From positions 13,560 to 77,559 of the forward strand of contig CAYXNJ010000004.1 in the NCBI GenBank assembly GCA_964466465.1: a stretch of 64,000 nt of DNA, written 5' to 3'. Positions 8,621 through 15,668 of this stretch are shown here, in pieces; position 1 is the first letter of the stretch; each line of letters starts with the position of its first letter. Origin of the DNA: Sulfurospirillum sp964466465. Lineage in GTDB: Bacteria > Campylobacterota > Campylobacteria > Campylobacterales > Sulfurospirillaceae. The translations under genes and the position numbers were made by a program. The notes under the pieces were generated by a model, which was given only the letters and a program-made list of their open reading frames with translations, had not been told where the DNA came from and did no database searches.

Positions 8621-8935
8621 TTATTTTTTTAATTTGGAGATATAAGTCGCGACATCAATAATATCTTGCATATTCATATTTTTAACTTGCTTAGACATGA
8701 CCAGTGATGTACTATGTGTTTTAAATTCACTCTCTTTATAAAATTTGAGACTCTCCATGAGCTCTTCGACGCTTTGACCAGCGATAATACCACTTTTCCC
8801 AAAAGCTTTATTATGCCCATCTGCACCATGACATCCTGCACATTGTTTAAAGAGCGCTTCACCATTACTTTGAGCCTGTAAAAAAGAGGAGAGAAGAAGA
8901 AGACTAAGAAGGGAGATTTTAATGTTTTTTACCAT
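8621..8935 (-). CDS. Class I c-type cytochrome (cytochrome c553-like)
   Basis: Small periplasmic electron carrier of 104 residues. A signal peptide (about 1-21) is followed by one heme site, CAGCHG (about 32-37). Methionines in VMSKQVKNMNMQD could supply the axial ligand. The length and GADGHNKAFGKSG pattern fit the c553 group used by Campylobacterota between quinol oxidases and terminal reductases. It is first in a two-gene unit with its own extended -10. Confidence 0.88.
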   Translation of the reverse strand: MVKNIKISLLSLLLLSSFLQAQSNGEALFKQCAGCHGADGHNKAFGKSGIIAGQSVEELMESLKFYKESEFKTHSTSLVMSKQVKNMNMQDIIDVATYISKLKK

Positions 8936-8987
8936 GACTAAAAGCCTCCAAAATTAAATAAGTATAAAAATATTTTACTAAGTTTGG

Positions 8988-8996
8988 ATTATAGCA
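8988..8996 (-). promoter_or_regulatory. Extended -10 promoter of the cytochrome c unit
   Basis: Minus-strand TGCTATAAT, a consensus extended -10 about 53 nt upstream of the start. A strong GGAGG ribosome site lies at 8945-8949. Confidence 0.65.
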
Positions 8997-9077
8997 TGTT
9001 CTAGCAAGAGAGCTAAATAAAATTTTCTTTTTTGAATATTTTTTCATCGAGATGCTCTGTATTTCTACACTTCATTG

Positions 9078-9086
9078 TGCTACAAT
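9078..9086 (+). promoter_or_regulatory. Extended -10 promoter of the EamA transporter gene
   Basis: TGCTACAAT ends 31 nt before the ATG at 9118. It lies downstream of the longer in-frame start at 9052, which therefore cannot be used from this promoter. Confidence 0.55.
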
Positions 9087-9117
9087 TTTGGTTTTATCAA
9101 AATTGAGGTATGTGTTA

Positions 9118-10020
9118 ATGAGTCATAAACTAAGAGAATTGGGTGCGGATTTTTTACTTTTAATGGTTGCTGTTGCATGGGGAAGTACTTTTTTTGTGGT
9201 ACAAGCAGCAGTTAATGAAACACCTGTTTATACGTTTTTATTTTGGCGATTTTTCTTAGCCGCTCTTTTGATGGCGATTATTTCGTTTAAACAGCTTCGT
9301 TATCTTAATCTTCACGTTTTAAAAGCAGGCGCTCTTTTAGGGCTTTTTATGTTTTTAGGGTACGCATTTCAAACGTTTGCATTAACCTATACTTACTCTT
9401 CTACCGTTGGATTTATCACGGGACTCAGTGTTATCGTGGTTCCTTTTGTGACCTATCTTATTTTTAAGCAAAAAGCTTCCATGTTTTCAACGCTAGGAGC
9501 TATAATAGCTTCTATAGGGCTTTACTTTTTGACACTCAATAATGAGTTAGGCTTTTCGTTCGGCGAATTTTACGCCTTCGTCTGTGCCATGATGTTTGCT
9601 CTACATATTGTTTTTACAGGGCATCTCTCAAGGCAACATAATGTTTATCTTCTGGTAACGATTCAATTTTTTATGGTTGGTATATGTTCATTAATCGGTG
9701 GTTTAGTGATGGAAGGCTCTATTTTTCCGCCTAGAGCCGACATGTTGTTTATGAATGCCATCGCGATTACCGTTATTTTTGCAACGATCTTTGCTTTTTG
9801 GGTTCAAACAGCAATGCAACGTTTTACCACAGCTACAAAAACAGCGATTATTTTTACGATGGAGCCTGTAAGTGCAGGTATTTTTGGTTATTTTTTCGCA
9901 AATGAATTGTTAACTTTTCCACAAATGTGTGGTGCAGTGATGATTTTATGCGGTATGCTCATCGCAGAACTGGGTTCATATTTTATGGAGCAATACCGCA
10001 GAAAGAGAAATGCTGTTTAA
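9118..10020 (+). CDS. EamA/DMT-family transporter
   Basis: Inner-membrane drug/metabolite transporter, probably an exporter of a small metabolite or amino acid; substrate unknown. It has about ten hydrophobic helices in two EamA repeats, with AVAWGSTFFV at the start of the first and WVQTAMQRFTTATKTAIIF near the end of the second. The ATG at 9118 is chosen because GAGG lies 9 nt upstream and a promoter lies between it and the earlier start. Its stop codon overlaps that of the convergent znuB by 4 bp. Confidence 0.88.
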   Translation: MSHKLRELGADFLLLMVAVAWGSTFFVVQAAVNETPVYTFLFWRFFLAALLMAIISFKQLRYLNLHVLKAGALLGLFMFLGYAFQTFALTYTYSSTVGFITGLSVIVVPFVTYLIFKQKASMFSTLGAIIASIGLYFLTLNNELGFSFGEFYAFVCAMMFALHIVFTGHLSRQHNVYLLVTIQFFMVGICSLIGGLVMEGSIFPPRADMLFMNAIAITVIFATIFAFWVQTAMQRFTTATKTAIIFTMEPVSAGIFGYFFANELLTFPQMCGAVMILCGMLIAELGSYFMEQYRRKRNAV

Positions 10021-10823
10021 GGTTTGATATATCTGCCATAAAGGAATTGGAGAAAAAAGGTTGTTGTTGCCACCAAAATGATGGACGCTCCGCCACTAAG
10101 ATTGAAACTGTAAGAGATATAGAGTCCTACAGTACAAAAAAGTGCTGATAAAACAGACGATACAATCATCATTCCTCCTACAGAATTGGTAAATTTTTCT
10201 GCGATGTAAGGTGGGATGGTAAGCAAAGCAATCACCAAAATGAGTCCTACTGCACGAATAATAATGACAACCCCAAGTGCTACCATGAGAACGAGTGCAA
10301 AATAGAGTAAGGTAGTATTTATACCTCTTAGTTTGGCAAATTGTGCATCAAAACTCATCGCTAAGAGCTGTTTGTAAAAGATAATTGCAAAAGCTAGTAC
10401 AGCAATAAGAACAGAGCCCATACCATAGAGATCTTCTTGAGTGACCGATAAAATAGCACCAAAAAGATAACTCATTAAATCGACATTATAACCAGGAGTA
10501 AGGTCTGTCATAATGATGCCTAGTGCCATACCAAATGCCCAAAGAACACCAATGAGCGCATCAAGCCTTGCATTGTTTTGATGGGTAATGTAGGCAATGA
10601 TTGCTCCTAAAAATAAGGAGAATAGGGAAGCTCCAAGCATTGGAGCGATGCCAAAATAGAGTGCTAATCCAATACCTCCGTATGAACCATGGGCAATGCC
10701 CCCTGCAATAAACACCATACGATTAATCACCGTCAATGTTCCAATCACACCACAAATAATACTGACTAAAAAGGAGGCTAAAAGTGCATTTTGCATAAAA
10801 TCAAAGTTGAGTATATCGATCAT
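10017..10823 (-). CDS. znuB: Zinc ABC transporter permease
   Basis: Inner-membrane permease of the ABC-3 (metal) family, 268 residues with about eight helices, for high-affinity zinc import with znuC and znuA. The family motif region is seen in AGGIAHGSYGGIGLALYFG (about 40-58). It overlaps znuC by 4 bp and so is translationally coupled. Manganese or iron transport is possible for the family, but the His-rich binding protein and the Fur-type regulator next to it favour zinc. Confidence 0.9.
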   Translation of the reverse strand: MIDILNFDFMQNALLASFLVSIICGVIGTLTVINRMVFIAGGIAHGSYGGIGLALYFGIAPMLGASLFSLFLGAIIAYITHQNNARLDALIGVLWAFGMALGIIMTDLTPGYNVDLMSYLFGAILSVTQEDLYGMGSVLIAVLAFAIIFYKQLLAMSFDAQFAKLRGINTTLLYFALVLMVALGVVIIIRAVGLILVIALLTIPPYIAEKFTNSVGGMMIVSSVLSALFCTVGLYISYSFNLSGGASIILVATTTFFLQFLYGRYIKP

Positions 10824-11581
10824 GCAAGCTCTTTATGAATGTGATTGCAACGGGTCGCACTGATGAGTTCAACAGGGCATACGTGTTCATTTTGGTTTTC
10901 AAAGACTCTAAAGTTTTGATTTTTAGGTACATCATGGACGTAGAGCGTTTTGTTGACATGGACAACTTTGGTAGCGTAATTCAGTGCAACATTGATGTCA
11001 TGGCTGATGATGACGATGCCCACGGTTTCATTGAGCGATTTAAGCAGTTTAAACATATCGATCTGCCCTGCGGTATCGATGCTTGCGGTTGGTTCGTCTA
11101 AAAACATGATTTTTGCTTCACACGCAAGAGCGCGGGCAATGAAAACACGCTGACGTTGTCCACCTGAGAGCGTATTGATTTTTTGATTTTCAAAGCCTTT
11201 CATACCAACACGCTCTAGCATACGAAGAGCTATCTCTCGGTCCTCTTTTGAATACGTGGCAAAAGCTTTGGATTTAGAGAGTCTGCCCATAAGAACAACA
11301 TCCATCACTTTGATGGGGAAGTCTTTATTGGCGATGGTGTCTTGAGGGACATACGCGATTTCATGGCTTACCTGCAAAGGTTTTTCACCAAAAAGTAGCA
11401 CTTCACCACGCTCTGGCTCTAACAAGCCTATCATCATTTTAAGCAGGGTACTTTTACCGCCACCGTTGGGCCCAATAATGGCTAAAAATTCGTTTTTGTT
11501 GTACTGGAGGTTTATGTCCTCCAGTACGGTTGCGCCATCATAACTAAAATAGAGATTATTGATTTGTATATCGTTTTGCAT
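10820..11581 (-). CDS. znuC: Zinc ABC transporter ATPase
   Basis: ATPase of the metal importer, 253 residues. Walker A is GPNGGGKST (about 38-46), the signature is LSGGQRQR, Walker B is IMFLDEPTASID, and the switch His is in IISHDIN. The C-terminal tail carries CPVELISATRCNHIHKE, a Cys/His-bearing segment that could bind metal (inference). It lies 12 nt after znuA and overlaps znuB. Confidence 0.92.
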   Translation of the reverse strand: MQNDIQINNLYFSYDGATVLEDINLQYNKNEFLAIIGPNGGGKSTLLKMMIGLLEPERGEVLLFGEKPLQVSHEIAYVPQDTIANKDFPIKVMDVVLMGRLSKSKAFATYSKEDREIALRMLERVGMKGFENQKINTLSGGQRQRVFIARALACEAKIMFLDEPTASIDTAGQIDMFKLLKSLNETVGIVIISHDINVALNYATKVVHVNKTLYVHDVPKNQNFRVFENQNEHVCPVELISATRCNHIHKELA

Positions 11582-11593
11582 AAAACGATTATA

Positions 11594-12472
11594 TCATTTT
11601 AGTTCTGATTGAAAGGTTTTGGCAATACTCATAAGATTTTCACTCCAAGCGTAAGCGAGCGGGTCAATGGGCACAACTTTTCCATTAATTTGCTTTGCAA
11701 TGCTTATGGCACTTTTTTGTGAAAATTGAGGAGCAACAAAAACGACTTTAGCATTTTCCTCTTTGGCTTCTTTAATGATTGTCGCTAATTCGCTTGGTTT
11801 TGGTTCTTTTCCGCTGACTTCAATAGCGATTTGCTCTAAGTCATAACGTTTTGCAAAGTAGCCATAAGAGGGATGAAAAACGATAAATTTACGACTCTTA
11901 ATTTCACTCAGAGTTTTCTGAATAGACACATCTAGTGCATCAATCGAAACCATAAATGCTTCATAATTTTTTGTAAATTCAGCACTTTGCGCAGGGTAAA
12001 GTGTAATGAGTGCATCGTAAATATTTTTAGCTTGAATTTTTACAAGCATAGGGTCGAGCCACACATGTGGATCAAGAGATTCATCTTCATGATCGTGGTG
12101 AGAATGTCCTTTGTGATCAGCTTTTTCGTCTTTGTGATGGTGCTCTGTCATCGCTATTTTTTCTATGCCTTTGACGGTATCGACCATGAGCATTTTAGGA
12201 TTGCTGCTTTTAAATTTGGGAAGCCATACTTTTTCAAATCCATCGCCAATACTAAAATAGGCTTCTGATTTGGCGAGTTCTTTCATCTGAGCAGGTTTTG
12301 GCTCATAGGTATGTTGATTAGCTCCTGGAGTTACCATAACGTTGACCTGTAAAAAATCTTTTGCGATTTGTTCAACAAAGTATTTTTGTGGAAGAATGCT
12401 TACTGTTACGGTTGGAGCAGCACTTAAAAGTGAACCAAAGAGGAGGGTAAAAAAGAGCAATAACGATTTCAT
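11594..12472 (-). CDS. znuA: Periplasmic zinc-binding protein
   Basis: Metal-binding protein of the cluster A-I group, 292 residues, capturing Zn2+ in the periplasm for ZnuBC. A signal peptide occupies about 1-18. Expected ligands are His54 (ANQHTYEP), His136 (DPHVW), the His of VFHPSYGYF and an Asp in VPIDPLAYA. The loop at about 111-128 is rich in His and Asp (HHHKDEKADHKGHSHHDH), the mark of zinc-type rather than manganese-type members. It is first in znuA-znuC-znuB, facing the Fur-family gene across 115 bp that contain two palindromes. Confidence 0.94.
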   Translation of the reverse strand: MKSLLLFFTLLFGSLLSAAPTVTVSILPQKYFVEQIAKDFLQVNVMVTPGANQHTYEPKPAQMKELAKSEAYFSIGDGFEKVWLPKFKSSNPKMLMVDTVKGIEKIAMTEHHHKDEKADHKGHSHHDHEDESLDPHVWLDPMLVKIQAKNIYDALITLYPAQSAEFTKNYEAFMVSIDALDVSIQKTLSEIKSRKFIVFHPSYGYFAKRYDLEQIAIEVSGKEPKPSELATIIKEAKEENAKVVFVAPQFSQKSAISIAKQINGKVVPIDPLAYAWSENLMSIAKTFQSELK

Positions 12473-12485
12473 GGGCTATCCTTTT

Positions 12486-12537
12486 GCGACTAAGTTGCAT
12501 AATTTTGTGCAATCTTAATCAAATGCAACTTAGTTGT
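12486..12537. promoter_or_regulatory. Twin palindromic operators between znuA and the Fur-family gene
   Basis: Two near-palindromes, GCGACTAAGTTGC (12486-12498) and GCAACTTAGTTGT (12525-12537), each have one mismatch in their arms and are centred 39 bp apart. They also form a perfect 12-bp inverted repeat with each other (ACTAAGTTGCAT at 12489-12500, ATGCAACTTAGT at 12523-12534). Between them lies a weaker TTGCA/TGCAA repeat. The position between divergent zinc-uptake and regulator genes makes these the likely Zur-type operators (inference). Confidence 0.65.
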
Positions 12538-12587
12538 GACTTAATAATTTTTTGGATAACATTCACTATTAATTCGTGAGGGAAGCT

Positions 12588-12959
12588 ATGAGCGAACAGA
12601 TTAAAACATTGTTTCAAGAGCATGACATCAAGTTTACAAGCGCACGCTCTTCCATCTTAGAAGTACTTAAAGAAGCACATCATCCCATGTGTTATGAGCA
12701 GATTAAAGAGAAGATGAATGTTGTGATGGATAAAGCAACGTTTTATCGTAATATTGCGATGTTTGAAGAATCGGGCATCGTGCATAAGTTTGAAAGTGAT
12801 GATCGCAAGTGGTATTTTGAACTCTCAAGCACCACACATGCGCATTTTATTTGTGAGCATTGCCATAAAATCACCTGTATGGAAGTTGATTTGGGCAAAG
12901 TTGATGGTGAGGTTAAAAGCATCGTACTCAAGGGAACGTGCAAGGAGTGTCACGTATGA
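12588..12959 (+). CDS. Fur-family metalloregulator, probably Zur
   Basis: Transcriptional repressor of 123 residues. The N-terminal winged helix (about 1-78) includes MDKATFYRNIAMFEESGIV. The C-terminal metal/dimer part has HAHFICEHCHKITC and ends in CKECHV, giving two CxxC pairs for the structural zinc. Divergence from znuACB with palindromes between them suggests a zinc-sensing Zur (inference). The ATG at 12588 has GAGGGA just upstream; a GTG at 12576 has no ribosome site. The stop overlaps the next gene's start (ATGA). Confidence 0.88.
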   Translation: MSEQIKTLFQEHDIKFTSARSSILEVLKEAHHPMCYEQIKEKMNVVMDKATFYRNIAMFEESGIVHKFESDDRKWYFELSSTTHAHFICEHCHKITCMEVDLGKVDGEVKSIVLKGTCKECHV

Positions 12960-13438
12960 AAATCGTTTTATATGTAACTCTTTTGATAAGCCTTTTTTTG
13001 AGTGGTTGTGCGACAAAGCAGGAGATTAGTTCTTCTGAAACCTATGTAATTACGATTAAAAATAAACAGATAGCACTCTCAGACACAGGTTTTATCAATC
13101 AAGGTAAAGACTATACTAATGTGCAAATTTTCTCTGCAGGAAGTGTGCTTTTTAATCTTGAAATGATGGGCAGCAACATCTGTTTGGATGGAAAATGTAT
13201 GGATAAACTTTCTTTTAATCAGCAATTTTTCCAACAAGAACATTATGCAGGGTTGATGCAAGATGTTATTGCTAAAGTACCCATTTATGAAAGCAAAAAT
13301 CTCAAACAAACCAGTACGGGTTTTGAGCAAGAGTTTGAGCTTGCCAATAGTCATATCATCTATAGAGTTGAAGGGCAAAATCTCACATTTAGAGATACAA
13401 AAAATGGCATTTTACTGCGCCTAAAACCATTACCATAA
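12956..13438 (+). CDS. Predicted lipoprotein
   Basis: Function not recognised. It has 160 residues with a lipoprotein signal peptide whose lipobox is LFLSGC (Cys18), so it should be anchored in the envelope. The remainder is beta-rich, with a Cys pair in SNICLDGKCMD (about 73-78). It is translationally coupled to the Fur-family gene (ATGA overlap) and sits 10 nt before nfo. Coupling to the metal regulator hints at a role in metal stress, but nothing in the protein proves this. Confidence 0.8.
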   Translation: MKIVLYVTLLISLFLSGCATKQEISSSETYVITIKNKQIALSDTGFINQGKDYTNVQIFSAGSVLFNLEMMGSNICLDGKCMDKLSFNQQFFQQEHYAGLMQDVIAKVPIYESKNLKQTSTGFEQEFELANSHIIYRVEGQNLTFRDTKNGILLRLKPLP

Positions 13439-13448
13439 AGGAATTTAT

Positions 13449-14291
13449 ATGAAATTTATTGGAGCACACGTGAGTGCGAGTGGTGGAGTGTTTAATGCTC
13501 CCATTAATGCCACAAAAATTGGAGCAAAAGCGTTTGCACTTTTTACAAAAAATCAACGTCAATGGGAAGGAAAAGCTCTGACTCAAGAAGAAATCGATCG
13601 CTTTAAAGCCGAGTTAGAAAAAGCGCAGATTTTACCCAAACATGTTCTACCGCACGATAGTTATCTGATCAATCTTGGACATCCAGAGCTTGAAGCACGT
13701 GAAAAATCACTCAATGCGTTTATTGATGAGGTAAAACGCTGTGAAGCATTAGGATTAGATAAGCTCAATTTCCATCCTGGAAGTCATCTGAAGCAAATAA
13801 GTGAAGAAGGATGTTTAGAACTTATAAGTGCTTCTATGAATGAAGTGTTGCGTCAAACAAACGGTGTGACATTGGTCGTGGAAAATACAGCTGGGCAAGG
13901 AAGCAATCTTGGTTACAAAATGGAACATTTGAATTACCTCATGTCCAATTCGATTGATAAAGAACGAGTAGGGGTTTGCATCGATACCTGTCATCTATTT
14001 ACTTCTGGTTACGATATACGAACAGAAGAAACCTATAGGCAAACGATGGAAAAATTTGCTACAATCGTCGGATTTAAGTATCTTAAAGGTATGCACCTTA
14101 ATGATTCTAAACCAGATTTGGGTGCTCGTGTCGATAGGCATGATTCTATCGGTAAAGGAAAACTAGGTATTGAGCCATTTAAGTTTATCATGAATGATGA
14201 ACGGCTAAATGACATCCCTTTGGTACTTGAAACGATCGATGATTCCATATGGGCAGAAGAGATAACACTGCTTTATAGTCTAATTAAATAG
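13449..14291 (+). CDS. nfo: Endonuclease IV
   Basis: AP endonuclease for base-excision repair, 280 residues, a three-zinc TIM barrel. Signature stretches are visible: FIGAHVSASGG at the start, HPGSH (about 111), VVENTAGQG (about 142), GVCIDTCHLFTSGYD (about 177) and HLNDSK (about 218). The gene is last in the fur-lipoprotein-nfo unit. A long hairpin starts at its stop codon. Confidence 0.95.
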   Translation: MKFIGAHVSASGGVFNAPINATKIGAKAFALFTKNQRQWEGKALTQEEIDRFKAELEKAQILPKHVLPHDSYLINLGHPELEAREKSLNAFIDEVKRCEALGLDKLNFHPGSHLKQISEEGCLELISASMNEVLRQTNGVTLVVENTAGQGSNLGYKMEHLNYLMSNSIDKERVGVCIDTCHLFTSGYDIRTEETYRQTMEKFATIVGFKYLKGMHLNDSKPDLGARVDRHDSIGKGKLGIEPFKFIMNDERLNDIPLVLETIDDSIWAEEITLLYSLIK

Positions 14292-14321
14292 ACTTCTTGC
14301 AAAACTCGTTTTACAAGAAGT
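14292..14321. terminator. Hairpin directly after nfo
   Basis: ACTTCTTG and CAAGAAGT pair, and an inner AAAA/TTTT extends the stem across one mismatch with loop CTCG. There is no T tract, so it may work as a processing or transcript-end stem rather than an intrinsic terminator. It also forms the left arm of the inverted repeat around copy A of the dispersed repeat. Confidence 0.5.
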
Positions 14322-14421
14322 AAAAGTACCAAAGGTACGTGGGCTTACTGCCGAAGTAAACCCAGTGTTAACGTAGGTTTTAAAGCTTGGCTTTAAAAGC
14401 GTGTTAAGAGTTCTGCAAGAA
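14294..14421. repeat. Imperfect inverted repeat flanking structured repeat copy A
   Basis: TTCTTGCAAAACTC (14294-14307) and GAGTTCTGCAAGAA (14408-14421) match as inverted repeats in 13 of 14 positions. A TA dinucleotide lies just outside each end (14289-14290 and 14425-14426); the left TA is part of the nfo stop codon. This could be a small non-autonomous element with TA target duplication, or simply part of a large hairpin. The other two repeat copies lack these ends. Confidence 0.45.
14322..14403 (+). repeat. Dispersed structured intergenic repeat, copy A
   Basis: Three hairpins surround a conserved core: GTACC-AAA-GGTAC (14326-14338), a stem from TGGG (14340) to CCCA (14364) containing TTACT/AGTAA, the core GTGTTAACGTAG (14365-14376), and TTTTAAAGC-TTG-GCTTTAAAA (14378-14398). 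An extra 8-bp hairpin AGAGTTCT/AGAACTCT follows at 14407-14425. The same order occurs reversed at 60209-60287, and the core plus last hairpin at 19168-19200. It lies upstream of the FadL-type gene. Confidence 0.75.
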
Positions 14422-14451
14422 CTCTAATAAAAAAAATTCTAAGGACAACAA

Positions 14452-15666
14452 ATGAAACAAACCGTAAGAGTAGCCACGTTACTAAGTCTTAGTGCGGCGA
14501 CACTTTTAGCTTCAGGATACCGCATTCCTGAACAATCTTTAAACTCCGTTGCTTTAAGCGCTGCGTATGTAGCGAGTGCCAATGGTGCTGACGCGAGTTA
14601 CTACAACCCTGCCAATATGTCGTTTATGGCACAAGGTGCTTATACAGAAGTTGCGATGACGTATATTAATTTGCCTAAAGTGAAATATACAGATGCTCAA
14701 AACAGTGCTTTGAGTGGTGATTCTAAAGAAGAACAGTTTTTAATGCCTAACTTGCATTATGTTTCACCTATGATGGGTAATTGGCGTTATGGTCTCTCCA
14801 TCACAGCCCCTGCTGGTCTTTCTAAGCGTTGGGATGAAGCTTTTCCTAAAGCAACAGCTGAAGAATTTACGCTCAAAGTGATTGAAGTTAATCCAACAGT
14901 AAGTTATCTTGTAAATGACCAATTATCTTTAGGTTTTGGATTACGTGGTGTTTATACCGATGGTGTTGTAAAAAGTGATGCTAATGGTTTAGGTACCAAT
15001 GCAATCCGAGATTTAACAGGGGATTCTATTGATTTTGGATACAACTTGGCACTTAGTTATAAACCTATTAAAGATTTGACTTTGGCAGCAACCTATCGCT
15101 CAAAAGTAGATTTAACGGTTAAAGGAGATGCTGATTTAACATACATTGCTCCTTTTTATAGTGGTAATGCAAGCGTAACTATTCCTCTTCCTGCATCTCT
15201 AGCATTAGCAGCAGCTTATACTATGGATAAAACAACCGTTGAATTTGTATTCGAGCGAACATATTGGTCAAGTTATAAAAATTTAGATTTTAATTATGAC
15301 ACGGCATTGCCAGCATTTGATAGCCCAATTGCAAAAAATTGGAAAGATGCTAATGCCTATCGTATTGGTGTGAGTCATCAATGGAGTGATACTTTAAAAT
15401 TGATGGCAGGTTTTGCGATTGATAAAACACCTGTTCCTGATAGTACGCTTGGGTTTGAACTTCCAGACTCTGATGCAAAGCTTTACTCTGTAGGTTTCGA
15501 GTATAAAGTAACGCAAAACCTTAAAATGGGTCTAGCTTATTTGTATGACGATAAAGAAGATAGAACCGTTAAAAATAGATCTTTCTCAAACCAAACAGCT
15601 CCTTATGGAACGTTTAGTGATTCAGGTGCCCACCTTTTAACAGCTTCATTAAAGTATAAGTTCTAA
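14452..15666 (+). CDS. FadL/OMPP1-family outer membrane transporter
   Basis: Outer membrane beta-barrel of the FadL/TodX family for uptake of hydrophobic compounds such as long-chain fatty acids or aromatics; 404 residues. A signal peptide (about 1-21, cleaved near LLASG) is followed by YRIPEQSLNSVALSAAYVA, the plug-like N-terminus of FadL proteins, and ANGADASYYNPANMSF. Alternating beta strands run to a C-terminal aromatic residue (LKYKF), as usual for porins. An acyl-CoA synthetase gene starts 2 nt after its stop, which supports import coupled to activation. Confidence 0.9.
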   Translation: MKQTVRVATLLSLSAATLLASGYRIPEQSLNSVALSAAYVASANGADASYYNPANMSFMAQGAYTEVAMTYINLPKVKYTDAQNSALSGDSKEEQFLMPNLHYVSPMMGNWRYGLSITAPAGLSKRWDEAFPKATAEEFTLKVIEVNPTVSYLVNDQLSLGFGLRGVYTDGVVKSDANGLGTNAIRDLTGDSIDFGYNLALSYKPIKDLTLAATYRSKVDLTVKGDADLTYIAPFYSGNASVTIPLPASLALAAAYTMDKTTVEFVFERTYWSSYKNLDFNYDTALPAFDSPIAKNWKDANAYRIGVSHQWSDTLKLMAGFAIDKTPVPDSTLGFELPDSDAKLYSVGFEYKVTQNLKMGLAYLYDDKEDRTVKNRSFSNQTAPYGTFSDSGAHLLTASLKYKF

Positions 15667-15668
15667 AA

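Noticed and set aside
12576..12590. GTG at 12576 as start of the Fur-family gene
   Set aside because: No ribosome site precedes it, whereas GAGGGA lies just before the ATG at 12588.
14365..14376. GTTAAC-containing core as an integron attC recombination site
   Set aside because: The bases do not fit the attC GTTRRRY/RYYYAAC boxes, there are no gene cassettes between copies, and no integrase is seen.
14322..14403. tRNA-like or tmRNA-like gene in the structured repeat
   Set aside because: There is no acceptor stem, anticodon arm or T-loop sequence, and the three stems do not form a cloverleaf.
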